From Solibacillus sp. FSL W7-1436 (GTDB taxonomy: Bacteria; Bacillota; Bacilli; Bacillales_A; Planococcaceae), in assembly GCF_038007305.1 (NCBI RefSeq), contig NZ_JBBOWV010000001.1, positions 1,313,501 through 1,377,500 of the forward strand: 64,000 nt of DNA. Reading direction: 5' to 3'. Positions 32,502 through 40,484 of the stretch are shown here, piece by piece (the first letter of the stretch is position 1; each line of letters begins with the position of its first letter). The position numbers were made by a program, and so were the translations under genes. The notes beneath the pieces are model-generated. The model worked only from the letters and a program-made list of their open reading frames with translations. It did no database searches and had not been told where the DNA came from.

Positions 32502-33196
32502 AATTCATCATTCAATCGATAACCTACACCCCAAACGGTTTGAACATATTTTGGTCTGGAGGAGTCGGCTTCTATTTTTTCTCTAATTTTTCGAATATAC
32601 ACCGTAACTGTATTTACATCACCAATATGATTGTATCCCCATATTTGCTCATACAGCTGTTCTTTTGTATAGACTTGTCCCTTATTAGATACCAAAAAAT
32701 ATAGCAACTGGAATTCCTTCGCCGTTAAATCAACTTTCCTTTTTTTTACATATACATCATACCTATTTTTATCTAACCTTAGATCGCCATATGAAACGAT
32801 TCCCTTATCATGTTTTTGATCAGAGAAATGTTTATAACGCCTAATATGGGCTTTAATCCTCGCCACTAATTCCCCCGGACTAAACGGTTTTGTTATATAA
32901 TCATCAGCGCCAATACCTAGATTAATGATTTTATCCGTATCCCTCTGTTTAGCGCTCATCATTAGAATTGGAATAGTTGATTCTTGTCTGATCCTACGAC
33001 ATACTTCTGTTCCATCTATATTAGGTAACATAATATCAAGAACAACCAAAATTGGCTGTTCCTGATGAAATAATTGCATTCCTTCCTCACCATCTTCTGC
33101 GAGAATTACTTGATATCCTTCCACTGTAAGATAATCTCTTACTAATTCTCCAAGTTCTGTTTCATCTTCTACAACTAAAATTTTATCTGGCTTCAT
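32498..33196 (-). CDS. OmpR/PhoB-family response regulator
   Basis: 232 residues. The receiver domain has the acidic pocket ILVVEDETELG and phosphorylation site Asp54 in VVLDIMLPNIDG, a Thr/Ser switch at IPILMMSAKQ and Lys in ITKPFSPGEL. A winged-helix DNA-binding domain (about 130-232) has QLLYFLVSNKGQVYTKEQLY and VNTVTVYIRKIREKIE. Its stop codon overlaps the kinase start, and the permease gene ends 25 nt upstream. It probably controls the adjacent transporter genes; no operator was identified. Confidence 0.88.
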   Translation of the reverse strand: MKPDKILVVEDETELGELVRDYLTVEGYQVILAEDGEEGMQLFHQEQPILVVLDIMLPNIDGTEVCRRIRQESTIPILMMSAKQRDTDKIINLGIGADDYITKPFSPGELVARIKAHIRRYKHFSDQKHDKGIVSYGDLRLDKNRYDVYVKKRKVDLTAKEFQLLYFLVSNKGQVYTKEQLYEQIWGYNHIGDVNTVTVYIRKIREKIEADSSRPKYVQTVWGVGYRLNDEL

Positions 33197-33220
33197 AATA
33201 ATCCACCTTTACCACCGTTA

Positions 33221-34171
33221 TTATGTCGTAACATCTCTCTTTTCAAAAGTAATCCAAGAAACGCCAATAAATATAACAAAATAAATAATAAGCATACTTA
33301 TGGAAAAAGCCATTGTCATTCCTTCTACTATAGGAATTCCATTCGTATATTGCTGTAAATTAGTATTTGCAAATAAGACATACTTCACCCATTCATAATT
33401 ACTTAACAGTTGCACGAGTTGTGGACCAGTAAACATTAAAAATATAGAGATACCAATAGCTAACGAGCTACTCCGGAACACAGTAGATATCATAAATGCA
33501 AAGGTAAGCATCATGAAAAGATCGATACTATTAAATCCATATAGACTTATAATGTAAGTTATCATATTCTGCTCAACAACCTGATTATTTTGATATACTA
33601 AATTAGACTGTTCTATCCCACTAAATCCGAACAACAAACTACCAAAAATAAAGGATAAACCAAACAATAGTGTAATCAATAATAATGCAAATAAAATGGT
33701 AGTGATATATTTTGAAAGTAATATTTTTGAACGACTAACTGGTCGAATGAGCAGTAACTTTATGGTCCCCCACGAAAACTCACTTGCCACAATACCTGCA
33801 GCAACTACAATAGAAAATAATCCGACAAAACCTGTAAAATTTGTTACATCAATCATGAAGCCCCACAAAGATTGAGAATTGATAGGTGGATCATCATTTT
33901 CAAGTCTATAATTATTGATAGCTAATTGTTGTTTTACATAATTACTCCCTATACCCAACTGTTCAGTGTCTTTCATCGTATTCTCTAACTGCATATTTTC
34001 AGCTTTCAGTTGCTCTTTCCAATCTGTTTGTTCATTTGAATCTAAAACAAATTTCGTAAAAAGCCCTACACCAATTATTGCCAATATAATTAACCCTATC
34101 ATCACCCAAGTACCAGTACGTTTATATAATTTCATATTTTCGTTTCTAATCAATTGAATTAACGATACCAT
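33221..34171 (-). CDS. ABC-2 family transporter permease
   Basis: 316 residues with six predicted membrane helices. The first is near residue 20-40 after a short basic N-terminus (NMKLYKRTGTWVMIG), and a roughly 70-residue extracytoplasmic loop follows. The segment EFSWGTIKLLLIRPVSRSKI is typical of the BcrB/NosY-type ABC-2 permeases. It is translationally adjacent to the ATPase gene (1 nt apart). Together they would form an exporter of the kind that gives immunity to bacitracin or lantibiotics; substrate is not known. Confidence 0.82.
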   Translation of the reverse strand: MVSLIQLIRNENMKLYKRTGTWVMIGLIILAIIGVGLFTKFVLDSNEQTDWKEQLKAENMQLENTMKDTEQLGIGSNYVKQQLAINNYRLENDDPPINSQSLWGFMIDVTNFTGFVGLFSIVVAAGIVASEFSWGTIKLLLIRPVSRSKILLSKYITTILFALLLITLLFGLSFIFGSLLFGFSGIEQSNLVYQNNQVVEQNMITYIISLYGFNSIDLFMMLTFAFMISTVFRSSSLAIGISIFLMFTGPQLVQLLSNYEWVKYVLFANTNLQQYTNGIPIVEGMTMAFSISMLIIYFVIFIGVSWITFEKRDVTT

Positions 34172-35092
34172 CTATTTTTCCTCCGTAATTTCTAAGAATT
34201 TATCTTCCAGCGTAGCTTGAGTAGAGATTATTCCATACACCATGAAATCATTTTCCACCAGTGCTTTGTTACATTGAGGAATCTGTTCTGGTTTCAATCT
34301 TATCTTAATAAAATCATCTACTATTTCTATATCTGTCTTTTCATATAAGGATTGTAAAAAATGAAAGGCTTCATCCAAAGGTTTCACCTGAAATTGAATG
34401 GTTGCTTCTTTAGAAACATCAACCATTTCTCCTATCGTTTCCACGCGAATCAACTTCCCATTTTGAATAATCCCAATTCGATCACACATTAATTGCATCT
34501 CTGCTAGCAAATGACTGGATACAAAAACAGCCATGTTCTCCTCATGTGCAACTTTTCGTATATATGTTCTAATTTCACGGATACCAGCAGGGTCGAGACC
34601 GTTTGTTGGTTCATCTAGAATTAACAATGAAGGCGAATGGAGCAATGCTTGAGCAAGTCCCAACCTTTGCCGCATCCCTAATGAATATCTGCCTACTTTA
34701 TTTTTTATACTTTTTTCAAGACCAACAAGTTTAACGACTTCATTTATTCTTTCTTTTGTTATCTTTTGGGGAACCATTCTGGCATAATGAACTAGATTAT
34801 CATAGCCAGACATAAACTTATACATCTCTGGATTTTCTATAATTCCTCCTACATTCGAAATAGCTTTTTCGTAATTTTTCTTAATACTAATCCCATTGAT
34901 AAGAATTTCACCTTCTGTAATCCCAATTAATCCAGCCATCATTCGTATGGTTGTTGTTTTCCCAGCACCATTAGGACCTAAGAAACCAAAAACTTCCCCT
35001 TTGAAGACTCTTAGAGATATGTCATCTATAATAGTAATTTTTCCAATTTGTTTTTTAACATTGATCAATTCAACAACTGCTTGATTTTCCAA
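34172..35092 (-). CDS. ABC transporter ATP-binding protein (BcrA/CcmA-like)
   Basis: 306 residues from a TTG at 35092, 8 nt behind GGAGG. Walker A is FLGPNGAGKTTTIRMMAGL; the signature region is YSLGMRQRLGLAQALLHSPS; Walker B is LLILDEPTNGLDPAG; the H-loop is AVFVSSHLLAEMQ. The C-terminal roughly 90 residues form the extra domain found in BcrA-type proteins. It pairs with the permease gene next to it. The module of ATPase, permease, regulator and kinase is carried within the rlmH-inserted cassette, consistent with an acquired resistance function. Confidence 0.88.
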   Translation of the reverse strand: MENQAVVELINVKKQIGKITIIDDISLRVFKGEVFGFLGPNGAGKTTTIRMMAGLIGITEGEILINGISIKKNYEKAISNVGGIIENPEMYKFMSGYDNLVHYARMVPQKITKERINEVVKLVGLEKSIKNKVGRYSLGMRQRLGLAQALLHSPSLLILDEPTNGLDPAGIREIRTYIRKVAHEENMAVFVSSHLLAEMQLMCDRIGIIQNGKLIRVETIGEMVDVSKEATIQFQVKPLDEAFHFLQSLYEKTDIEIVDDFIKIRLKPEQIPQCNKALVENDFMVYGIISTQATLEDKFLEITEEK

Positions 35093-35320
35093 TTTTAATA
35101 CCTCCAGTTTTATCTTTTATCTATTCATTATTATTACACTGGGACTTTATCATACACTTATTAAGTTCTTAAAAAAGTATTAAGATTTATCTACTATATG
35201 AATTTCTCCACTCAAGCCAAAAAGGATAAAATATAGGACACAAAAAAGCTGCATTCCTTCTCAGAAAAGCAGTATATTGTAAGTTCAAGTTCAATTGGTA
35301 CGCAGTATATCATCTACTAC

Positions 35321-35371
35321 TGTTTATTGCAAAATAAAAGTGCAGACTAGTGCAAAGAATTTGTACAGAGT
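35321..35371 (+). repeat. IS21 left terminal inverted repeat
   Basis: Begins TGTTTATTGC and contains two shorter related blocks (AAGTGCAGA and TAGTGCAAAGA), as expected for the multiple transposase sites at IS21 ends. Confidence 0.85.
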
Positions 35372-35467
35372 CCTGCACTATTTTTGTGCATAAAAAAAGA
35401 CTTGCCAGCCACCCCAAGTCCCTCTACTCTTTTAGGTGTCGAATCCAAAAAGTGGAGGTAAGAAAGG

Positions 35468-36898
35468 ATGCTAGCAATGTCTGAAGTTAATTGTATCAAA
35501 ACATTACGAAATGAAAAAGGACTATCTATTACCGAAATTGCCAATACAATGCAAGTGAATTGGCGCACTGCCAAAAAATATGGCGATGGAGATCAATTGC
35601 CTCAAGAGAAAACTCATTTGAAAACGGGCATGATGTACGACGAAGAATGGGGAGAAATCGTAATTGATTGGTTAGAAGAGGATTTAAAACTTAAGAAAAA
35701 GTTACGCCGTACAAATAAGAAAATGTTTGAAGATTTAGTAAAGAAGGGCTTCAAAGGTTCCTATAGAACACTTTGTAATTTCATTCAAGAATGGAAAGCA
35801 GCACAAGAAGACGAAATAGACAAAGGTCATGAACGTTTAGAACATCCAGAAGGAGAAGCTCAAGTAGATTTCGGGATTATGGAAGCTGTTCAAGATGGCG
35901 AAATACTTGATGTTCACGCATTGGTCATGTCATTTCCAGCAAGTAATACAGCATTTGCGGTACCGATGCCGGGTGAAAATTTAGAATGCTTTTTAGGCGG
36001 ACTTCAAGTGTTATTTAAACAGGCTGGTGGTGTCCCATTGAGCATTCGAATTGATAACTTAACACCTGCGGTGAAAAAGGTAAGAAAAGGCGATTCAGAG
36101 GCACAACTAACAGAAGCCTTTCGACATTTCCAACAATATTACGGGTTCAAAGTGCAAGTATGTAACCCACGAAAAGGAAATGAAAAAGGTCATGTGGAAG
36201 GTAAAGTAGGTTATGTTCGTTATAACTTCTTTAGCCTACCTCCGGTAATAAAGGATCTTGAAGATTTAACGAATCAATTAGAACAACAATTAATCAAGGA
36301 TCGTCAACGAGTTCATTATAAAAAAGAAGTAATGATTGATGAACTGTGGAAGCGCGAGCAAAAGCAATTAATCAAATTACCTGAAAAACCGTATCCGGTA
36401 TTTAAGCAGTTTTTAATCAAGTTTAATAAATATAATGAATTCAAACTTGATGGGCATTTGATTCATGTGCCAAGAGCAAGAAACTACGTCCAGCTTTCTT
36501 GTGTGACCTACTGGGATTCGTATAAAGTCATCACAAATGACGGAGAAATTTTATTATCTGATGCCCGACCTTATATGAGAAAACGTCGTTTTATTCCATG
36601 GAAGGAAATCTTAAAAGATTGGTTGAAAAAACCACGTGTTGTAGGGCATTCCCGTTACTCAATCTATCTGCCAACGCGCATTAAAGAGTATTTAACAGTT
36701 CCTTCACTTGCGTTAAGAAAACAACGGATTAATGAATTACTGACACTTTTACTTACACATGATATGAATGATATTGATCAAAATTTTTATAATTATATTG
36801 GCCGTGAGGCTGAAGAAACTGAACATCCTTACGGTGTTAATTGGACAGAATATGATGCCTTATCCCCAAAAGGGACGGAGGTGTTAAATCATGAATGA
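35468..36898 (+). CDS. istA: IS21-family transposase IstA
   Basis: 476 residues. An N-terminal helix-turn-helix (GLSITEIANTMQVNWRTAKK) is followed by a DDE integrase core with Asp in GEAQVDFGIMEAVQ, a second Asp in SIRIDNLTPAVKK and Glu in RKGNEKGHVEGKVGYVR. The C-terminal domain contains the beta-barrel-like region (YVQLSCVTYWDSYKVIT). IstA binds the element ends and performs strand transfer, with IstB choosing targets. Length and motifs are those of an active enzyme; it overlaps istB by 8 nt. Confidence 0.93.
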   Translation: MLAMSEVNCIKTLRNEKGLSITEIANTMQVNWRTAKKYGDGDQLPQEKTHLKTGMMYDEEWGEIVIDWLEEDLKLKKKLRRTNKKMFEDLVKKGFKGSYRTLCNFIQEWKAAQEDEIDKGHERLEHPEGEAQVDFGIMEAVQDGEILDVHALVMSFPASNTAFAVPMPGENLECFLGGLQVLFKQAGGVPLSIRIDNLTPAVKKVRKGDSEAQLTEAFRHFQQYYGFKVQVCNPRKGNEKGHVEGKVGYVRYNFFSLPPVIKDLEDLTNQLEQQLIKDRQRVHYKKEVMIDELWKREQKQLIKLPEKPYPVFKQFLIKFNKYNEFKLDGHLIHVPRARNYVQLSCVTYWDSYKVITNDGEILLSDARPYMRKRRFIPWKEILKDWLKKPRVVGHSRYSIYLPTRIKEYLTVPSLALRKQRINELLTLLLTHDMNDIDQNFYNYIGREAEETEHPYGVNWTEYDALSPKGTEVLNHE

Positions 36899-37613
36899 AG
36901 ATATTTTAACACTCTGTAAGCAATTGAGATTAGCATATGTAGCAGAAGCAATTAAAGAAGTGCCTTTTACTGAGCCGGAAGAATATCTGTATCAAGTTTT
37001 ATTAAAAGAGCAGCTTGGCAGAGAACAAGCAAAAATAGCACGTAACTTGAAACAAGCTCGTTTCATTGATACAAAAACGCTAGAAAGCTACCAGTGGCAT
37101 AAAGATATTTGTTTTCCTAGCCATTTAACGAAAGATGAGTTAGAACAGCTAGATTTTATTCGAAGAAAAGAGAATGTCATTTTAGTTGGCGCACCTGGAA
37201 CAGGTAAAACACATTTAGCTTCTGCCCTTGGCCGAAAGGCTTGTGAGCATGGATTTGAAGTACGTTTTTATCGTGTATCGCATTTAGTTGAGGAGCTAGA
37301 GCACGCCCTACATACGGGGAAATTGAAGCAGTTTAGAAGTAAATTAGAGAAAGTTGATTTAATGATTTTAGATGAAATGGGTTATTTACCTTTCGGCAAA
37401 GAAGGAGCAGAATTACTGTTTCAAATTATTTCAGAGTTCTATGAACAAAAGAGCTTAATTATCACTTCAAATTTAGAATTTAGTCAGTGGAACCGCATTT
37501 TCTCGGATTCACGTTTAACGGCAGCTCTGGTGGATCGTTTGATTCACCACGCCCACATTATTTCCTACACGGGCCAGAGCTTCCGTTTAACAAATGCATT
37601 GTCGAGAAAATAG
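36891..37613 (+). CDS. istB: IS21-family ATPase IstB
   Basis: 240 residues of the DnaC-like AAA+ helper. Walker A is VILVGAPGTGKTHLASALG, Walker B is LMILDEMGYLPFGKEG, and sensor 1 is IITSNLEFSQWNRIF, all typical of IstB. It assembles on DNA with ATP and delivers IstA to the target. It starts within the last codons of istA. Confidence 0.93.
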   Translation: MNEDILTLCKQLRLAYVAEAIKEVPFTEPEEYLYQVLLKEQLGREQAKIARNLKQARFIDTKTLESYQWHKDICFPSHLTKDELEQLDFIRRKENVILVGAPGTGKTHLASALGRKACEHGFEVRFYRVSHLVEELEHALHTGKLKQFRSKLEKVDLMILDEMGYLPFGKEGAELLFQIISEFYEQKSLIITSNLEFSQWNRIFSDSRLTAALVDRLIHHAHIISYTGQSFRLTNALSRK

Positions 37614-37634
37614 TGAAAAAAATCGGGTGGCAAC

Positions 37635-37684
37635 ACTCTGTATTTTTCGTTGCAATTCTCTGCACTTTTCTCTTGCAAAATACA
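37635..37684 (-). repeat. IS21 right terminal inverted repeat
   Basis: On the minus strand it starts TGTATTTTGC and matches the left end over about 50 bp with scattered mismatches. The flanking ACTAC is the target duplication. Confidence 0.85.
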
Positions 37685-37689
37685 ACTAC

Positions 37690-37936
37690 GTAATAAAGGA
37701 TAACTCCGCAATCTCACATGATTCATGAGCGAATATTAATCTGAATTTTAAACTAACCCCTATTAGCATTAAGAACACTATTTCACAAGTTATAAATCTT
37801 CCTCAAAGTAATGATAATGTCCTGAATTTAATTTCCGTAATACTACTTACCACACAAATACAATCTGATAAATACTAAACTCCTTTTTCCTCTAATATTA
37901 TTTTCATAGTATTATAATGATAAAAGGAGGACAACT
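37690..37936. other. Upstream region of the recombinase gene
   Basis: About 250 nt of AT-rich, non-coding sequence. A TATAAT lies about 25 nt before the AAAGGAGG ribosome site and may be the -10 of the recombinase promoter; a good -35 was not seen. Nothing else was recognised. Confidence 0.4.
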
Positions 37937-39646
37937 ATGACAACAGAAATAAGAAGAGTAGCCATCTACGCCCGCGTAAGTACAGAAGAACAAGCAAAAG
38001 AAGGTTTCAGTATAGCTGCTCAACTTCAAACACTCCGGCAATATGCTCAAATCTATAACTGGGAAGTGATTGATGAATATGTCGATGAAGGAATTAGCGG
38101 TAAATCCGTAAAAGGACGGCCGGAAATGAAAAGACTAATAAAAGATGTAGAAAATGAGAGATTTGATGCGGTATTAGTTTGGAAAATTTCTCGACTTTCT
38201 AGAAATATGCTAGAAACACTTATGATGCTAGATAAATTTGAAAAATACAACGTCAAATTTATATCCTACTCAGAAAACTTTGATACCAGTAGTCCTATAG
38301 GTCGCTTAGTACTTCAAATTATGGCTTCAATAGCTGAAATGGAGCGAAATACATTAGCGGAAAATGTTAAGCTTGGAATGAAACAGAGGGCTTTGGAAGG
38401 GAGATGGAACGGCGGAGTTGTATTTGGATATGACACTGTTAAGAAGGAACTAGTTATCAATGAAAAAGAAGCTGAAGTAGTACAGTTAATCTATCATATG
38501 TATGCAAATCGTAAGGGCCTTAGAGCAATTTCCAACCATTTAAATAAAGCAGGATATAGGACGAAACGGAATCGGTATTTCTCTATTAATGGTGTAGCAC
38601 AAATCCTAGACAATGTAATATATAACGGTAAAATCAGTTGGCTAAAATTTGAAAATTGGGATTCTAAACGAAGAAAAGGGAAAAATCCAAATCCCATTCT
38701 TGTAGAAGGAAAACATGAACCTATTATTTCAGACGAACTTTGGAGCGTTGTACGAGCAAGGAGAAAAAGTAAATCATTTAAGCAGCGTCAATCAAACGAA
38801 CCATTTTTACTTAGTGGCCTTTTACGCTGTCCTGATTGTGGTCAAGGAATGGTTCCATCGATTACAACACATACTCGAAAGGATGGGACGAAACGGAAAC
38901 ATCGTTATTACGTCTGTAGCGATTTTCATAATAAAGGATCAGCTGCTTGTAAAGCTAATTCTATTAAGGCTTATGAAGCAGAAGATACGGTTATCAAGAA
39001 AATTGAACATTTTAGTTCTAATAAGAAGAGATTATATAAGACGCTCACAGACATAAGTTCAAGTTCTGCTCATTCGATAAGTCAGCTTAACAAAGAACTA
39101 GAAAAGATTGACATACGATTAAAAGAAATTGAACAATTACAGGCAAAGTATATGGATGCCTTTGAGAAAAATACTCTTCCTGTCGATATTCTGCAAGAAA
39201 GATTGCAAAAGGTATCCATTGAGAAAAGGGAGTTAGAACAGAAGAAAAATGAGATTATAATACAATTAGGTTCTATCGATTCTAAAGTGATTCAACCAGA
39301 GTTGATCGAAAAGCTACTAAAAAAATTCCTGTCAGTTTATAGGAAGACTTCTAGAGAAAATCAAAAACAATTACTTCAGTTGTTAATTGATAATATCGCA
39401 ATCAAGCAAATAGATAAATCTAGAACTATAAAAGCCATAGAACTTGAATTTGATTTTACTGAAATGAATATATCCAAAACCTTTATACTTATCCATTTGT
39501 TATATCGTGAAACGGATAATGAAAACACATTTTCAATACCCGCTTCCGATAAAGAATTACCACCTTATCTACAACAATTTTTGCCTCTATTTGTGGTACG
39601 GTTCACCCTTAATAATTCTGAAACTGCGGTAAATCTGTTCTACTAG
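37937..39646 (+). CDS. Large serine recombinase (Ccr-like cassette integrase)
   Basis: 569 residues, preceded by AAAGGAGG. The resolvase-type catalytic domain has [17 protein letters not shown] (nucleophile Ser15), [17 protein letters not shown] and [13 protein letters not shown]. The recombinase domain follows (GGVVFGYD, then [12 protein letters not shown]). A zinc ribbon has CPDCGQG and [19 protein letters not shown] coiled-coil stretch covers about 385-450. Location at the rlmH 3' end and direction toward it match Ccr recombinases of SCC elements, though sequence alone says only large serine recombinase. The frame runs through attachment copy C and stops inside rlmH DNA, so the last 12 residues come from chromosomal sequence. 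In an excised circle closed on copy B it would instead end FTVMI, about 560 residues. Confidence 0.9.
   Translation: MTTEIRRVAIYARVSTEEQAKEGFSIAAQLQTLRQYAQIYNWEVIDEYVDEGISGKSVKGRPEMKRLIKDVENERFDAVLVWKISRLSRNMLETLMMLDKFEKYNVKFISYSENFDTSSPIGRLVLQIMASIAEMERNTLAENVKLGMKQRALEGRWNGGVVFGYDTVKKELVINEKEAEVVQLIYHMYANRKGLRAISNHLNKAGYRTKRNRYFSINGVAQILDNVIYNGKISWLKFENWDSKRRKGKNPNPILVEGKHEPIISDELWSVVRARRKSKSFKQRQSNEPFLLSGLLRCPDCGQGMVPSITTHTRKDGTKRKHRYYVCSDFHNKGSAACKANSIKAYEAEDTVIKKIEHFSSNKKRLYKTLTDISSSSAHSISQLNKELEKIDIRLKEIEQLQAKYMDAFEKNTLPVDILQERLQKVSIEKRELEQKKNEIIIQLGSIDSKVIQPELIEKLLKKFLSVYRKTSRENQKQLLQLLIDNIAIKQIDKSRTIKAIELEFDFTEMNISKTFILIHLLYRETDNENTFSIPASDKELPPYLQQFLPLFVVRFTLNNSETAVNLFY
39587..39607 (-). 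repeat. Attachment-site copy C at the 3' end of rlmH
   Basis: Minus strand reads GGT GAA CCG TAC CAC AAA TAG: the actual C-terminus of RlmH. It shares TACGGTTCACC with copies A and B and is the junction between the large cassette and rlmH. Confidence 0.9.
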
Positions 39647-40066
39647 CACGAGTTTCATCAGCTGGTGGGGCAGTGTCATTTTTCCGAAGCACAGTTTTTC
39701 ATCTGCGCGCTTAAGTACATCCGTATGCAATCCTAATGATCCGCCTATAACAAATGCAACTTTGCTTTTCCCGTAGGTCATCAGCGCCTCTAAATCAGCG
39801 GCCATTTCTTCGCTTGTTTTCATTTTACCATCGAGTGCCAATGCGATAACATATGTCCCGTCATTGATTTTCGCAAGGATACGGTCTCCCTCCTTACGTT
39901 TGACGATTTCCATATCAGCATCACTTAACTGTTCAGGTGCTTTCTCATCCGGTACTTCCACTAAATCGATTTTTGCGTAGCCGCCTAATCGCTTCACATA
40001 TTCTTCGATACCCATTTTTAAATACTTTTCTTTCAACTTACCAACCGAGATGATAGTAATATTCAC
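39587..40066 (-). CDS. rlmH: 23S rRNA (pseudouridine1915-N3)-methyltransferase RlmH
   Basis: 159 residues, the normal length. It has the SPOUT signatures [35 protein letters not shown] and [19 protein letters not shown], and a C-terminus GEPYHK shared with staphylococcal OrfX (GEAYHK). RlmH methylates pseudouridine 1915 in helix 69 of 23S rRNA. Its 3' end is the target site of SCC elements in staphylococci, and a cassette with a serine recombinase is inserted at exactly this point here. The insertion leaves the protein sequence complete. The last 60 nt overlap the 3' end of the recombinase gene on the other strand. Confidence 0.96.
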   Translation of the reverse strand: MNITIISVGKLKEKYLKMGIEEYVKRLGGYAKIDLVEVPDEKAPEQLSDADMEIVKRKEGDRILAKINDGTYVIALALDGKMKTSEEMAADLEALMTYGKSKVAFVIGGSLGLHTDVLKRADEKLCFGKMTLPHQLMKLVLVEQIYRSFRIIKGEPYHK

Positions 40067-40101
40067 AACTTATCCACCTTTACATTCCATTTACAAACAA
40101 G

Positions 40102-40483
40102 TTATCCACAAAAGTTATGCACATATCCACAAGTAAAAACTATATATTGTGTAAAGTTATTTACTTGATACAACATATGTTGCTGACTGTTCACAGTAAG
40201 AACAAGTTGTTGATAACTTTTCTTCTTCCGATAGTAAATCCATCATCGGGAAGTTTTCTGTTTCCGCCACATGCATATCTAACGCATGATCTATATGGGT
40301 TTCGCAGCTGTAAGTCTTCATTTTTAAACCTTCTTTCTTTTCTGAAATTTCCACAAACTTATTCACAATTTTCGAAATGTTATCCACAACCCATTGTAAC
40401 AGACAAAAAACGAGTAGAAAAGACAAGCCTTTTTCTTCTCTACCCGTTGTGTACAATTTCAGTCTTTAATTAAGTTATCCACA
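40102..40483 (+). promoter_or_regulatory. DnaA-box cluster between rlmH and htrA
   Basis: Five exact TTATNCACA boxes on the plus strand: 40102-40110, 40115-40123, 40359-40367, 40380-40388 and 40475-40483. One-mismatch copies lie at 40070, 40123 and 40208 (opposite sense). They fill both gaps around the small CxxH/CxxC gene. DnaA-box clusters outside oriC, including one near yydA (rlmH), are known in B. subtilis and influence initiation control; conservation of that role here is inferred. Confidence 0.7.
40157..40321 (-). CDS. CxxH/CxxC small protein (BA_5709 family)
   Basis: 54 residues from the ATG at 40321, 7 nt behind AAGAAGG; longer readings run through DnaA boxes and lack a start signal. 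The pair SCETHIDHAL (C-x-x-H) and TTCSYCEQSAT (C-x-x-C) probably binds one zinc ion, which defines this family of small Bacillales proteins found next to rlmH. Function unknown. It lies between htrA and rlmH on the same strand. Confidence 0.85.
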   Translation of the reverse strand: MKTYSCETHIDHALDMHVAETENFPMMDLLSEEEKLSTTCSYCEQSATYVVSSK

Positions 40484-40484
40484 T

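Larger units (their letters stand above)
35321..37684 (+). mobile_element. IS21-family insertion sequence (complete)
   Basis: 2364 bp bounded by imperfect inverted repeats of about 50 bp beginning TGT. The left end TGTTTATTGCAAAATAAAAG and the complement of the right end TGTATTTTGCAAGAGAAAAG align, and both continue with GTGCAGA, TTGCAA/GTGCAAA and ACAGAGT blocks. A 5-bp direct repeat ACTAC lies on each side (35316-35320 and 37685-37689). Two genes, istA and istB, overlap by 8 nt in the standard order. All parts look intact. It inserted between the ABC transporter module and the recombinase gene without interrupting an obvious gene. Confidence 0.93.

Noticed and set aside
40117-40473. 118-codon plus-strand frame over the CxxH gene
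   Set aside because: Complement of the CxxH/CxxC gene and DnaA-box region; no coding character.
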